A stretch of 64,000 bases of DNA, taken from Silurus meridionalis (lineage: Eukaryota; Chordata; Actinopteri; Siluriformes; Siluridae). Below are positions 23,887-36,268 of this stretch, piece by piece. The position numbers were made by a program, and so were the translations under genes. The notes below the pieces were generated by a model. The model saw only the letters and a list, made by a program, of their open reading frames with translations, was not told the DNA's origin and did no database searches. The number at the start of each line of letters is the position of its first letter. Positions within the stretch are counted from its first letter, which is position 1. The stretch lies in contig NC_060886.1 in assembly GCF_014805685.1 (NCBI RefSeq), positions 17,079,608 through 17,143,607 of the forward strand, written 5' to 3'.

Positions 23887-25103
23887 CTGTCAGAAAGAAA
23901 GAACTTATTTAAAAATATATAATTTCAGATATTGCATATATTTTAGAAATCTATATAGGATGCATTGTTGTTAATGGTTATAACAGGAACACAGTTACAG
24001 AGCCTATTAGCTCTATTAATCAGCCTAAACATGTATTATATTTTCTTTTTCCCACCTGTGTCATATATATCTACAGAACCATGGAAGGTTGTTGGCCAGC
24101 TAGAAGCCGCAGGCTCCAGCTCTGTCTTGATTCCTTCTGTATTAGAAGAGGAAGGGCTACTCGATGCCCTCATGCCTGGCAACAGAAGGGCGCTGAAGCG
24201 ATGGTCCAGAGCACTGCTGTGGCTGTGATGGAGCATGGGATGGGCATGAGCGTGGGGATGATGGTGGCGTGGGTGCATATGAGGGTACATGTCATGGACA
24301 TGATGGTGCCCGGTGCTGCTTTGGCCACTCAGGCCATAGGGCCATGAGTCACTGAGAGCTGAATGAGGGGGCAGGCCAGGCTGGGTCAGGCTATGGCCAC
24401 TCCAAATTCCAGTGTCTGCTGTGTGGAAGGCAGCAGCTGCAGGAAAATCACTATGAACGGAGGGGATGCAGGAGTTGGTCTGAGATGGGTAACTACTGTT
24501 CCATAACGATGTGGGCAAAGAACCACTTTGACCATCGCAGAGAGAAGCGGTGTCTGAAAATGGCAAACATACAAAACCATTATTAAAATATTAATAATTT
24601 TTGTGTTATGTAGCAATACAATAGATCTCTATGTAATATTAAAACATCCACAAAATCTGATGGTGTAACTGTCATCCTGGCTCAAGTTACCTTTCCAAAG
24701 TCCTCCAGATGCCAGCTTAATGCTCTTGGTGTCATTACTGAAGGCACTAGTTTGGCTGAGGGCACGGGAGAAGTGCTCGTCCACCACATCACCAATGTCC
24801 CCACGGAAATATGTGAAGAGCACACACCTGGAGCTCAAGTACTCTGTCTCAGCTGGTTGTGAATCCTTAGCTCTCACCTCCTCCTCACTACACCGCTCAT
24901 CATCATCTCTTTGCAACTCAGCCTCTGGTCTGGGCTTCTCAGCTTGTTTACTGTGGGCGCAGTGCGCAGGCAATTCAACAAAGTCCTGCATCCTGCTATA
25001 TGCATTGAACTTTTTCTGCAGAGCAACACAAAACATAGAGATTGCATAAGACATTGTGTTTTTAATGTATATATTGCACATACAGCCAGTATACAATTTT
25101 TTA

Positions 25104-25164
<61 letters not shown>

Positions 25165-25760
25165 CCTACAAATCCATTTCCTGCCGATGCTTTTTTTTTT
25201 TTTTTTTTTTTAATTAATAAAAAAAAAATTTGTAATGGTTTGAGTTATGTATGACTAGCCATCTCAAGCTCTTAGTATTTAAGGGTTTTGCATTTAGAGT
25301 TAACTGCAGAAATAAGAATAAATGTAGATTAAAATGTGTTCTGATTTTTTTATCTGATTTAGAGACATGATCAGCTTGATCAAGCTGACACAGAAGTGAC
25401 AGTTATCTCATATTATTAAGTACCTATTAGTCATAAACTGCAATTGTAATATTCAGAGAATCAATAACTCACCACACGTCTATAAAAAAAATCACTGAAT
25501 TGGTTAGAGCAGCATAACCACTATCCTCCACTACTAAATAACAGTGAAAGCAAAAAGCAGGCTCATCTCAGTGAAAGGACAGGAAAAAAATAAACAGACA
25601 AAAAAAACCCACAATATTTAGATAAGAATGCATAAATAAGGGATCGTACCTGCTGCTGTTGATGGTGATGGTAATATGCTGCTTTATAAGCTGCTGCAGC
25701 GGTCGCTGGCAAGTAATGATGAGCTCCATAATTTTGATACATAACATCCAGGCAGCTCAT
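23846..25760 (-). CDS. vgll3: vestigial-like family member 3, TEAD cofactor
   Basis: Coding exons are 25760-25650, 25015-24691, 24553-24056 and 23886-23846, giving 324 residues (human VGLL3 has 326). All introns are GT/AG (634, 137 and 169 bp). VGLL proteins lack their own DNA-binding domain and act in the nucleus by binding TEAD factors. The TEAD-binding Tondu motif is at residues 95-123 with core SSRCVLFTYF then VVDEHFSRAL. The start MSCLDVMYQ is the standard family N terminus. Residues 31-37 are His/Gln-rich, and residues 228-257 are a histidine-rich tract of the kind found in VGLL3. The C-terminal FHGSVDI near 302 and the final KASVWF match the VGLL3 ending. Exon 1 resembles VGLL2 as well, but the C terminus and the chmp2b/pou1f1 neighbourhood decide for vgll3. 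The gene is transcribed away from chmp2b. In salmon this gene is linked to age at maturity. Confidence 0.96.
25108..25163. repeat. (TA)n microsatellite in vgll3 intron 1
   Basis: An AT dinucleotide run lying in the first intron of vgll3, about 90 bases upstream of the exon 2 acceptor on the transcribed strand. A poly-T tract follows at 25191-25212. Confidence 0.95.
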
Positions 25761-25868
25761 GGCAGAAGGCTGTCAGTAATCTCGATAGAGTTTCAGAGGG
25801 GAAAAAAAGCAAAGCGGCCGTGGCTGGCTCCTCAATGACGAATAAATGCTGGTGTCATCACGGCTTTC

Positions 25869-25874
25869 TTTATA
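25869..25874 (-). promoter_or_regulatory. vgll3: vgll3 TATA box
   Basis: TATAAA on the minus strand (context GTTTATAAAGAA), 109 bases upstream of the ATG. This predicts a start site near 25840 and a short 5' untranslated leader. No other TATA-like element lies closer to the start codon. Confidence 0.6.
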
Positions 25875-26041
25875 AACCTGAGCGTCAACAAAAGCGCTGC
25901 AGTGTGTAAAGACAAAAATTTACATACAAAAAGTGTTCCCAATTGAGGATTCACCACCTACAGCTCGTAGATCAAAATAGAGGAACGAACCTCGGGCACT
26001 CCTACCTAAAGAGTTACCAAAAGTTTGCAGGAACTGCGCTG

Positions 26042-26077
26042 ATTGGATGGAAGTTTAGCGCGCCGTGCTCTGATTGG
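26042..26077 (-). promoter_or_regulatory. vgll3: paired CCAAT boxes upstream of vgll3
   Basis: Two CCAATCAG motifs on the minus strand (26042-26046 and 26073-26077) are spaced 31 bp apart, about three helical turns. Each is preceded by a similar CTTCCA sequence, so the pair looks like a short tandem duplication. NF-Y is the known CCAAT-binding factor. The pair lies about 170-205 bp upstream of the TATA box. Confidence 0.55.
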
Positions 26078-26704
26078 TGGAAGTTACTTGAGCAATCACA
26101 CACCCACTTGACAAGCTCGAAGAGCGCTCAAACCCTGAGCTTAGATTTCTTTATGCACGAGTGAATAGGGTCCGTGAAACGTGTTTGTAAATACTTAAAA
26201 TCTTTTTTTAGATAAAAAAATATATGCTGCCAGTGACAATGCCATGTAATGCTAAAGTTTATGAAAAATGTTGATGCTTATGCCTGTGCATTATTCCATT
26301 CACTCGAATTAGGAGACCCAAATCATCTTCTTATTGGTATTCAATCTGGGTCATACGCCTATCCGAATTTACTACGCATTAAAAAAAATATATATATTTT
26401 TTTAGTCCATATAGGTTTCTACGCATTCAGTGGCCCTGTGCAAATGAGTTTTCTGTTGAGAAACTGGTCTGCTCCTCTTAAATTAATCAGCCAAGTTTTA
26501 TGGTCGGTTTGAAGCATGTATGTGCTGCCACCTGCTGTGAGTTTAGTGAGTCCATGTTTTATATCATTAGCAGTTAAATTCCAGTCCGATTACTCAGTTA
26601 TTAATGGTAAGGCATGTCTGAGGTATGTCACTAAGGAATTTAAAATTGAACACATATATGGGTCCTGGGTGTAAAAGAGTTTATTTAACCTGGCATTTTG
26701 AATA

Positions 26705-27836
26705 ATAGTCGAGTTGAGTCAAGTCAAGTTTATTTCTATAAGTGCTCACAACAGACATTGTCTCAAAGCAGCTTTATAGAATTTTAAAAGTTAAGGTAAT
26801 TGGTGTGCATTTATTCCTGATGAGCAGCCATGGTGACTGTGGCAAGAAAAAACTTCCTTAGATGCTATGAGGAAGAAACCTTGAGAGGAACTAGACTCAA
26901 AAGTGGAACCCATTCTCATTTGGGTGACATCAAGAGTGTGATTATCAATCTTTAAACAATACAGAACACTGGAGAGTGAGAACTAACTTGAGCACTCAAA
27001 TGTAAGATTATGAGTAATGTTCTTTCTACAGTCTTTTACAGTCATTTGTGGTTATAAAACTAGGAGCTCCTGAGCAACTCATAAAATAGCTCAACATTTG
27101 GGATCATCACAGATCCAACATCAGCTTTTCCATGACAGAGCCTTTAAACACTCAAAGAGGTCCAGTATCCAAACTCTACATGAAGTGGGATCCAACTGGC
27201 ACTGGTACGTCTCTAGATGGTTCGGGATGTTTGTGGGGTCGGCATCTACTTTTTTCTAGGTCCACAATCTTCATAAAGTGGGACGTGACTGGGGCTGGAG
27301 CAACCTCAGGATGCCTCGGGATGGGTAGAGAAAGAGAACCAGTGGAGAGGAATTAGCGTAGCTGCTGTTCATGATATAAACAGCACAAGTTGATGATGTG
27401 CATTTGATTAGATGTACTGGAGCACAAGGTTATGATGTGATGTGAGTTATGTGTAGGCCTTGCTAAAAAGATACGTTTTTAATCTGCACTTAAACTGGGA
27501 GAGTGTGTCTGAGCCACAAACACTGTCAGGAAGACTATTCCAAAGTTTAGGAGCTAAACGTAAAAATATTATACCACCTTTAGTGGACTTTGCTATTCTA
27601 GGAACTACTAGAAGTCAGGAGTTTTGAGATCTCAGGGAGCGTGACAGATTGTAGTGTGTTAGAAGACTGGAATGATATTTTGGAGTTAAACCATTTAGTG
27701 ATTTGTAAGTAAGTAGCCATAGTTTGCAGTCAATTGGAACCTCAACAGGAAGCCAATGTAGAGATGATAAGATTGGGGTTATATGATCATATTTTCTCGA
27801 CCTTGCTGCATTCTGGTTTATTAATGATGCAGGACA
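26705..27836. mobile_element. long dispersed otophysan fish repeat
   Basis: It begins with TCAAGTCAAGTTTATTTCTA and continues with GACATTGTCTCAAAGCAGCT, AGGAAGAAACCTTGAGAGGA and TCATTTGGGTGACATCAAGA. The distal part has AACAGGAAGCCAATGTAGAG and GCTGCATTCTGG. These blocks co-occur in a repeat found in large numbers in catfish and related fish. I cannot assign its transposon class. No intact open frame is present. Confidence 0.7.
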
Positions 27837-28215
27837 ACCACCAGATTTTTACCACTTGAATTAGGAGACCCAATCCTGTTCCAGCATGACAATGCCCTTA
27901 TGCACAAAGTGAGCTCCATAAAGATATAGTTTACATGAGGATCTTGAGTAGCTTGCAGTAGAACTCTGACCTCACCCAATTCAGCACCTTTGAGATGAAG
28001 TGAAACGCTGACTGAATCCCAGGACTCCTCACCCTTCAGTACTTGACTTGCTAATGCCCTTTTGACTGAATGAACACAAATCTCCACAACCACAGTCCAA
28101 ACTCGAATGGAAAATCTTCCGAATAGATTGGAGATTAACAGTAAATGAGGACTTCATTAGAAATAGGATGTTCAAAAGGCACATATGAATTTTATAGTGA
28201 ACCCAGCAAACCCAG
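27837..28215 (+). mobile_element. Tc1-like transposon fragment
   Basis: Plus-oriented remains of the 3' half of a transposase gene are present: CCAGCATGACAATGCCC near 27882, AACTCTGACCTCACCCAATT near 27962 and GCACCTTTGAGATGAA near 27986. It is the same family as the fragment at 13.03 kb. Frames are destroyed and no terminal repeat is convincing. Confidence 0.75.
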
Positions 28216-28521
28216 TGTCCACATAGTGTAGAATCCTGGCAAGCTTTATTGCACCTGTAAGACATTTTCTGGCAGTAGCATTTTGTAGGTATCTACAAAA
28301 TGTAGATATCTACTACCTGTCTACTAGCAAATGCATGAATATATGAATAGATATTCTATACAGTTTACCAATAATTGATATTAAAAGGCTGAATAAATGT
28401 GATGATTAAATAGCATGATTTGGCTTTTTGTGTTCAGTATAATATTCACCTATAGTGAGATTGGTGACCAGAATATTGTAGCTAGTTTTATTTCACAGGT
28501 AAGTGATAGCACAGGAGACTG

Positions 28522-28539
28522 TATATTGTCTATATATTG

Positions 28540-28617
<78 letters not shown>

Positions 28618-28635
28618 CAATATATAGACAATATA
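28522..28635. repeat. 114-bp palindrome with an (AT)n centre
   Basis: TATATTGTCTATATATTGTC at 28522 is mirrored by its reverse complement ending at 28635, with an uninterrupted AT run (28543-28613) between them. The two arms pair throughout, centred between 28578 and 28579. Confidence 0.9.
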
Positions 28636-28638
28636 TTG

Positions 28639-28640
<2 letters not shown>

Positions 28641-28704
<64 letters not shown>
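28641..28704. repeat. (AT)n microsatellite
   Basis: A second AT run immediately following the palindrome, introduced by another copy of the ATATTGTCTGATATAT junction. Confidence 0.95.
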
Positions 28705-28706
<2 letters not shown>

Positions 28707-29137
28707 TTAAATGCATCATGTCATCAAGCTATTAAAGAAAGGTTTTTATAAGGCATTACCACAATTAAATACAGATATTTGTTTGTTCCCTTGCTTTAAC
28801 AGAGAGAAAAGATATTGCACATTATACACTAATAAAATTCTTTTTTATTTATCTTCTACATGGACAATATCATTTCTTTATCCAGATAAGCTTTTATGTT
28901 ATCCTTCTCACAGGCAGAACGGTGTTGTCAGCGCATTTATTAATGTGTGGTAATTACACACCCATTCCCCATATAAACATTTTGTATAGCCTGCTGTACA
29001 ATATAGCTTATGGTTAATTGCAATTATTTATTTTACATTATCATTTAGGTTATCATGATTTAACTGCTACATTGTGATTTGCTTGACCAAAATACATGAG
29101 CAGATTATTAGTCAATATAATTATTGTTTATTTCAAA

Positions 29138-29341
29138 TTAAATAAGTAAGCAGATTAGTGTATGTGTGCAGCAGCAATCTCCTCTGACTGGCGGCGTCTT
29201 CATCCCCTCCTCCAGATGGTACAAGGGGACCATCGCCTGCAGGATGTTATCAATCCCCTGAGACACATGAAGAGGAATGCTAAACTGTTTATTCTTTGCT
29301 TCTCTGCTTTGCCCTAATACCAGTTTTATCCCGCCTTTGTC
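29138..29341 (-). pseudogene. unrecognised exon-like open stretch, 67 codons
   Basis: A good splice acceptor (TTTCTCCTCACAG|G) opens an uninterrupted 67-codon frame ending in TAA; the other two frames are closed early. The translation starts DKGGIKLVLGQSREAKNK and includes HVSQGIDNILQAMVPLYH. I do not recognise the protein and found no partner exon. It could be an orphan terminal exon, a gene relic, or a chance open stretch in a GC-richer conserved element. Confidence 0.25.
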
Positions 29342-29799
29342 CTGTGAGGAGAAAGCAATGAAGAAATTAAGACTTTAATTAGTACAGAGGTAAAAAAAAA
29401 AGTGATGTCATCACTGTGATTTTACTATGCAAAAACCTCAGACATTTAGTCACTAATAACACACCATCCACCAATCATCCACCTCTTTTATAATGCTTAA
29501 TTTAGTCATAATATTTACCGAGCAATATTTTTTATTATAGTAGTTTCTTCTATTTTTCATAAATGAAAAAAAAAAAATTACATTATATAGATTCCAAAGT
29601 AATATACATGTAAACATGACTGTCATGAAAAAGTAATGTTTTGCTTCTTTTTGTTTTGCTTTAGTTTATTATCTCTCTAAACTCCCAGGAACTATTGGCA
29701 AGTCCAGACATGCGCCAAATGTAAATAGATGCTTAGCTATAACGGTCAGACATCACAGTATGTGGCTTTATTAAATTAATTTTGCTGCACTTGAACAAG

Positions 29800-30200
29800 A
29801 GTCCAAGTATGTTCCAGCATGACATTGCTGAATGAAAACCTACAGTGCACTAAGTGAGGTTCATAAAGGCATGTTTTTTCCAAGGTTGGTGATGAAGAAT
29901 TCAGATGGCCTTCAGAGATCTCTGAACTAAACTCCACTTAACACCTTTGGGTGAATTGAAATGCTGACAACATGCCAGGCCTTTTCACCCATCATCAGTG
30001 CCTGACCGTAGTAATGCTCTTGCGGCTGAATTGGCAAACCCCCACAGCCACAGTCCAAAATCCATTGGAAAGCCTTTCCAGAAGAATGGAGGCAACTCCA
30101 CAGCTCTACCAGCTTCAAATTAAGTTTCGAAATGGTTTGTTCAACAAGCACATATTAAAGCACAACATTTTTCCTCAAAAAGCATATGTACACCATACTT
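29800..30200 (+). mobile_element. Tc1-like transposon fragment
   Basis: It contains GTTCCAGCATGACATTGCTG, then AACACCTTTGGGTGAATTGA (29940) and CATCAGTGCCTGACCGTAGT (29992), the 3' part of a transposase gene of the same family as at 27.8 kb. It is degenerate and has no intact frame. Confidence 0.75.
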
Positions 30201-31091
30201 GATTGCACTGCAAGTACAGTTATACTGTAGGAGCAATACCAATGACAGAATAATTTAAATATCTTTTACTTTGTAGTACATTCAATATTGCAGCAGTGCT
30301 GTTTATATATGAAAGACAATATGAAAAGATGCAATTGTGCATACCCATTATTGAAATTATTATTATTATTATTAGTAGTAGTATTTCTGTAGAAGTAAAG
30401 GTAAAATCGAGGGCAAAGTGTTAGGGGTCCACTCAAAGAAAAAACATTTTCAGTAAAAAAGCAAAATCCTGTTTCCAAGACAAACATATTTAATCGAACA
30501 ATCAACGTGCATGTCCACAGAGAGGTATTTTTCATACACTTAATTATCCTGCTGTTTCAGCAATTATATTATCATCCCAATACCGAATATGATTTTTAAT
30601 TGCATGAGTGGCTCTTAAAAGGAAACTCATTTCAGTTGGTATAACTCTCATGGAGTAAGGCCAGACACCAAAGCTTTTTTGTGTTACATGTTCACTCCGA
30701 TTACTTCCCATTTAAATTGATTCACCATTATATCAGAACCATCTTAAGCAGGGTCCGTGCATGAACACTGGATAATTAGGCATCCCTGTTTTTTGCAAAT
30801 GTCATTATTTTGAAAATGTAATAACAATGAAATAATATTAACTGATATGGATTCAAAGACCTCATAGGTAGAGATAGTGAAACCCATCGGTTCTTTGCAT
30901 AAGAATAAATAAATGTCAAACATTGAACTCAGCCAGAGTGAAATTCTTCATACTTCTAGCCTTTTTTCATTTCAGAATGGTTATAATATCTGATCTGAAT
31001 TTTCCCTCTTTTAGCTAAACACTGATTCTGTATGTGTTCAGCAATGTCATTGAATGTCTATTGTTTTCTTAGAAATGTATAAAAATGAAGC

Positions 31092-31132
<41 letters not shown>

Positions 31133-31710
31133 GCTAAAAGATAGAAATGCAAACACAATCTACTTTTTTACACTATGACAGCAATATGAGTAATTTAGAG
31201 AGGATGAATTAAATGTTTCTGTACTCTGCCAAGCTATCTACACTTATCCAGTCTGAATGTAGGGCACATATTGGTTGAAGGCAGGGTGTACAGACACTAG
31301 CTAAGTCTGTCTGGAATTCTCCCAGTGTCCCTGTCTGAAGGACTTCTCCTCCCTTTGCCCTTCCAACTTTAATGATTCTAATTCCCCATGCAAATACAAT
31401 TCATTTGCTTCAGTTGAATAATTCTGGTTTCTCCTTAACCCTGAGGCTGTAGTAACGGAAATACAGGGGAAGACCTGGCAATTACAAATTTGTACCCTAC
31501 TTCGTGTGCCCTAACTTATATGAACCACACTGCTAGTTGTGGAATTGAGGAGAGGAGGTCAAACATTGCCGTCGGATAGTGCACTGTGATTTAAGAAAAT
31601 GATTTTGCCAGATAGCATTTTTTTTTTAAATATCATGGTAATGTTATCCATGTCAGACATAATTATATATGACTGATTAATTACTGGGTCAGTTATAGTC
31701 TCTGATACTG

Positions 31711-31804
<94 letters not shown>

Positions 31805-33700
31805 TGCGCGTGTGCGCATGTGTGCTTGCACAACTGCAACCCAACAGGGGTGATAATCTCTCATTACCCATGGTCCCTGGGTATTCCTGTGTGGTATGGT
31901 GCAGGACAATCCTGAGCCATATTCTTCCCAGGGGCAGATGGAGCGAAGGCAGTCATTCGATATATGAGCTCCCATGCCTCTTGTCCAGTGTGCTCAAGCA
32001 CAACACATTCATCACTGCAAAGATGTGGCCACTAAATCAACATGATGGGACCCAGATTCCACTGTCCCTTTCTGAATCCACCCATGTCATATTCCGAGGC
32101 CACAATGAATGCATTATGGTCATCATGAACATTTTCTACAGCTGTGTCTTAAACACAGTATTCAACAAATACATACACAGCCAGGCTGAACACTGTGAAC
32201 AAACTGCAAGCTGAATTTCTGACCAATTATCTTTGATATAATTTCAATAATACACTACAGTGGAATAAAATATGGAGATGAGATGTATCATTGTTTGCAC
32301 AAAATATATATTTAAAAAAAAATACTATAATTCTGGCTCTCTGAAGCAAACAGTATAAAAATCTAATTTCACAGTTGAAATGTCTTATTTAGCTGTCTGG
32401 CGACATAGTTAGCTCATTAACACTGTGTGTCTATTAGCCTTGGGCAATGCCATGAACAGAGAAACAGAGATCATTGTTTCAGAAGTGCCTCTGTGGGACC
32501 TCACTAAATGTGCCAAATACATTCACTTCAATATGTGATCTAGATTTTTAATATACTTTGAAGACACCCTTCACTGGCAAAGGAAATTGTGGTTTTGCCT
32601 CATTATTAGATCGTACAATTGGTCTGTGTGCTTGGGGCAAGATTGATCACCAGTGGGCTTATTATCATTATAAGAACATTTAGTGCCAGTCCCTGTTGCC
32701 AGCCTTGCTGATTGTATGAAAACATCCCCCTAATAACCTTAACAAGAATATTGCCCCAGGATGGTCAATGTCTTTCATAGAAAGGGGCTGTAAACTGCCG
32801 GAGGCAATGCATACACTGTCCCTTTACAATGTCACCCTGTGTGGCTTCCCTCTTCCTTTCATCTTCATGGCTTCCAGGATTTTGCTGAGGTTCACTAATC
32901 CCCTAACCCTCATTTTCTGAGCCTGCCTTTTTCAGCTCTCTGGGGCTGATCACATTGTGCAGGTGAATGCAATAACCAAACTGGACACATTTTTTTAACG
33001 AACAAGATTTTGTGTTGAAAATCAGAATAAAAACAATAGATATGAGTATCTAATACATGCATTCAGCTCTAACCAAAACCAAGAATGAATAAAGGCTTTA
33101 CACTCAAATGCCTGTGTGCTGACTGAAGGGTTGCCAAATTCAGCCAAACAAAAGGAAAAGTATTTTTTTAAATACGCACAAAAGAAGCTCAAACTAACCC
33201 AAAACAATACTTAAGTGTCTAAACAAAGACTTTTAAAGCAAAATTATTATAATTTTTTTTTAATTATAGTACAAAATAATAAAAAAAACTACCAAACAGA
33301 CACAAAAGTATGGATTACTGGTGCATTTCTGGAACGTTTATCGTATATAGTTTTGTTTCTTGGTCTAATTGTGCTCCTTTGCCCTGGTCACTTTACACCA
33401 GGGTACATCTAAACGTGAATGTTAAATACCTGGTGACTTAATAATAGATAGAGCAAAGAAGTAAAATTATTGTTTTGCAAATAACCATTTAAAAATATAT
33501 CAATATTAATTGTAATATTACATATTTATTGCAACATATATACATACCAGGCCATAAATTCACTAATTATTGACTATCCACATCTACACAAATTTATATG
33601 GCAATTATTGTAACATTTCTCTACTGTAATCAAAGCTGCTAAAGTGGGTGAACGTTTAAAATAGGCACCACTATCCTTCCAATATTCACTGGAGTTTCAT
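30201..33700. other. intergenic between vgll3 and chmp2b
   Basis: No exon is supported. An ATT run lies at 31092-31132. The part at about 32440-32960 is repeat-free with balanced composition and may be a conserved regulatory element. The rest, including 31820-32210, is unassigned. Confidence 0.4.
31714..31803. repeat. (GA)n then (TG)n microsatellite
   Basis: GA repeats at 31714-31744 are followed by TG repeats to 31803. Both strands read open through it, producing false frames. Confidence 0.95.
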
Positions 33701-33756
33701 ATAATGCCAACATAGCATGCAAACAGCGAATCTGGCAACTCTGTGTGTAAGAAGGT

Positions 33757-33843
33757 CCCGCCCCCTAGCCTACTGCGCCCTCTAGAGCGCATGGCAGGAA
33801 CTTCATTCTCCGGAGGTGATGACGTCAGAGGCGATCTGACTCA
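33757..33843 (+). promoter_or_regulatory. chmp2b: chmp2b TATA-less promoter
   Basis: There is a GC box CCCGCCCCC (33757-33765), a CTCF-like core on the minus strand (CTCTAGAGGGCGCA, about 33773-33788), a perfect cAMP-response element TGACGTCA (33820-33827) and an AP-1 site TGACTCA (33837-33843). The ATG lies about 140 bp further on. No TATA box is seen, which fits a housekeeping gene. Factor binding is inferred from motifs. Confidence 0.65.
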
Positions 33844-33983
33844 GTGCAGTCATGTGTAGGGAAAGTCAGCGTGCTGTACAGATAAACAACACGCAACTCA
33901 GGAGTTTTGGCAGGACAGAGAGCCGGGCTGAGATTCCACACAAAGTCATAGTTAGTTAATTAGTTTACGTCCATCTAATGATC

Positions 33984-34234
33984 ATGGCGTCTCTGTTTAA
34001 GAAGAAGACTGTAGACGGTAAGTTACTTTTCACTGATTAAATAATGATTAAATATGACACGAATAAAATAATGTTTTTTATGGCATTTACTTTGTGCAAA
34101 TCACAGAGTTCACGATCTGCCTGTTCTGCTTGACACATCACTTAGGAAACAAGAACACCTTTAAGAAAGATTATTGTAATTTTGTGATCCCTCTGTTTGA
34201 AAGAGCAGTATGGGAATTACCATGTTAGCTATAA

Positions 34235-34277
<43 letters not shown>

Positions 34278-34406
34278 ATTTACAATCATTAACGTGTCTT
34301 AAAACTTCACATTAATTCACTAATTTAACTGTGTGTGGAATGGGTTCAGTCTATCTGAAGGTAGTTCTTCAAGAAGGAGACCCATGTTAACCATGAATAA
34401 TAACAA

Positions 34407-34439
<33 letters not shown>

Positions 34440-36195
34440 GATTATTATGATTATTATTATATTATTATTATTATTGTTATTATATATATATATATATGTA
34501 CTGCTAGATATAACATTTTACAGATCTCTCTACAAAATGATCACGTTTTCTGTACTTATTATATATATATGTGTATATGTACATATATATATAATAAGTA
34601 CTAGTAACGTTACATCAATAGTTTAGAATTTGAAAAGCTCACCTGAGCACTAACGTCTCACTCAGTGTGTACACTGCACCAAACTGCGCAAGACTGAGGT
34701 GATGCTTACAATACTCAAATGTAATTTAAGTACCTGGCTTAGACAAAAGGATCCTTGTCCTAATTATTAATGAAGCCAGGCTAAGTGTTTATTTCATGGC
34801 TTTATTCATACCTTTTATAGCCTTTAACTTGCTTTTTCTTCAGAGTGGTGTGATATGCATTGTTATAGTCTATTTTTTTTATAAAGCAAATATAAAAAAA
34901 AAATGTAAACACTTTAACAAAAATCCTATCTCTCATACAAATAGCATTCAACTTTTAAATCGCTTTCCATTTATTATACATTTCCTTATTGAATCTGTGC
35001 TCATACTCATAGCAGATATATTTGACAGAGCTGATCTCTAATATCTTACTCCATCTGTGTACATGGTGTAACATATTGCACTTGAATACGGCAAAGCGAA
35101 TGGTTTTTGAGTATAACTTAAGGTACACCCACATTAACAAACCATATAACGTATTGACTCTGTTTAATGCGATACAACAAAAAGCAGGTTATTCGGAGGG
35201 ATCCTACTATTAATGCTTGGCAGAGCCAGACTAAGTGCTTATTTCACGGCTACACGAGTCAAGGCTTTTATAGCCAATACCTTTCTTTCGTTCTTTTCCT
35301 TACAGTGATGTTACATCAACTTCATATCATTGTACGGGACTAGAGCCCTGGCATGGACTGTATGTATATATTCCACGTTCTTTATAGTACAGATATCTAC
35401 AGTGTTTTGCCAGTGTTTCTGCTCAAAACCTTCTTCTGACTCCTATTCTAATAGCCTCCATCTAATCCTTAATAATAGATTATTGCTATTAAAATGTCCA
35501 CAACAATTAATACATGAAAAATCTTCTAGGCTTTACAGATTTTCCCCAATTTCTTAACATTTTTCGTATTTGTGTAAAAAACGTAGCAGATGTATCGCAT
35601 ACCAGACCATACCATATTTCATGTACAGTAAAATTTCCATAAACCAATTTGACATGTTTAACAGATTACTGTTATATGTAAACAAATACATACATTAAAA
35701 CAAACACTGTAAGTAATCATTGATACTTACATGTCGCATGTATTCCTTTGTCATTGTAATTCCATGGTGTATTTCTTAGGTTCAATTGCTAGTCGTAATC
35801 AGTATTATTGCCATATTAATACAGTACAGTATCAACAGTGCTAGTGCAGTGCCAGCGTGCCAAACTGCCCTCTAGTTTAATTTGAGATGGCACAATTGGT
35901 TTGTCTCCTAGACTTACATGTACGACATCCCACCCTCTAATACGTTTCTATATACGTCACCTTTTACGTAGTGTATTAAAGTCGTTAACAGTTACTTTGC
36001 CATTTTTGGGCAATCGGTTAGTAAGAAACACTTGTAGAAGTTATAATGGAATTGTGTTTATTATTTTCAAATAGGAATATTATTTATGTAAACTTTTTTC
36101 TTTTCAAATATGCATTTGGTATTATTATTATTATTATTATATTATTATTATTATTGTTGTTGTTGTTGTTGCTAGTATTATTGTTATTATCATTA

Positions 36196-36268
<73 letters not shown>

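Noticed and set aside
24036..24056. vgll3 ending in DTGGKKKI
   Set aside because: CACAG|GTGGG is a good donor, and the true terminal exon at 23886-23846 gives an ending matching other VGLL3 proteins.
24081..24347. Plus-strand 88-codon frame
   Set aside because: It is the antisense shadow of vgll3 exon 3.
31559..32214. Frames of 138 and 156 codons on opposite strands
   Set aside because: Most of their length is GA and TG microsatellite; the remainder has no recognisable protein and no splice context.
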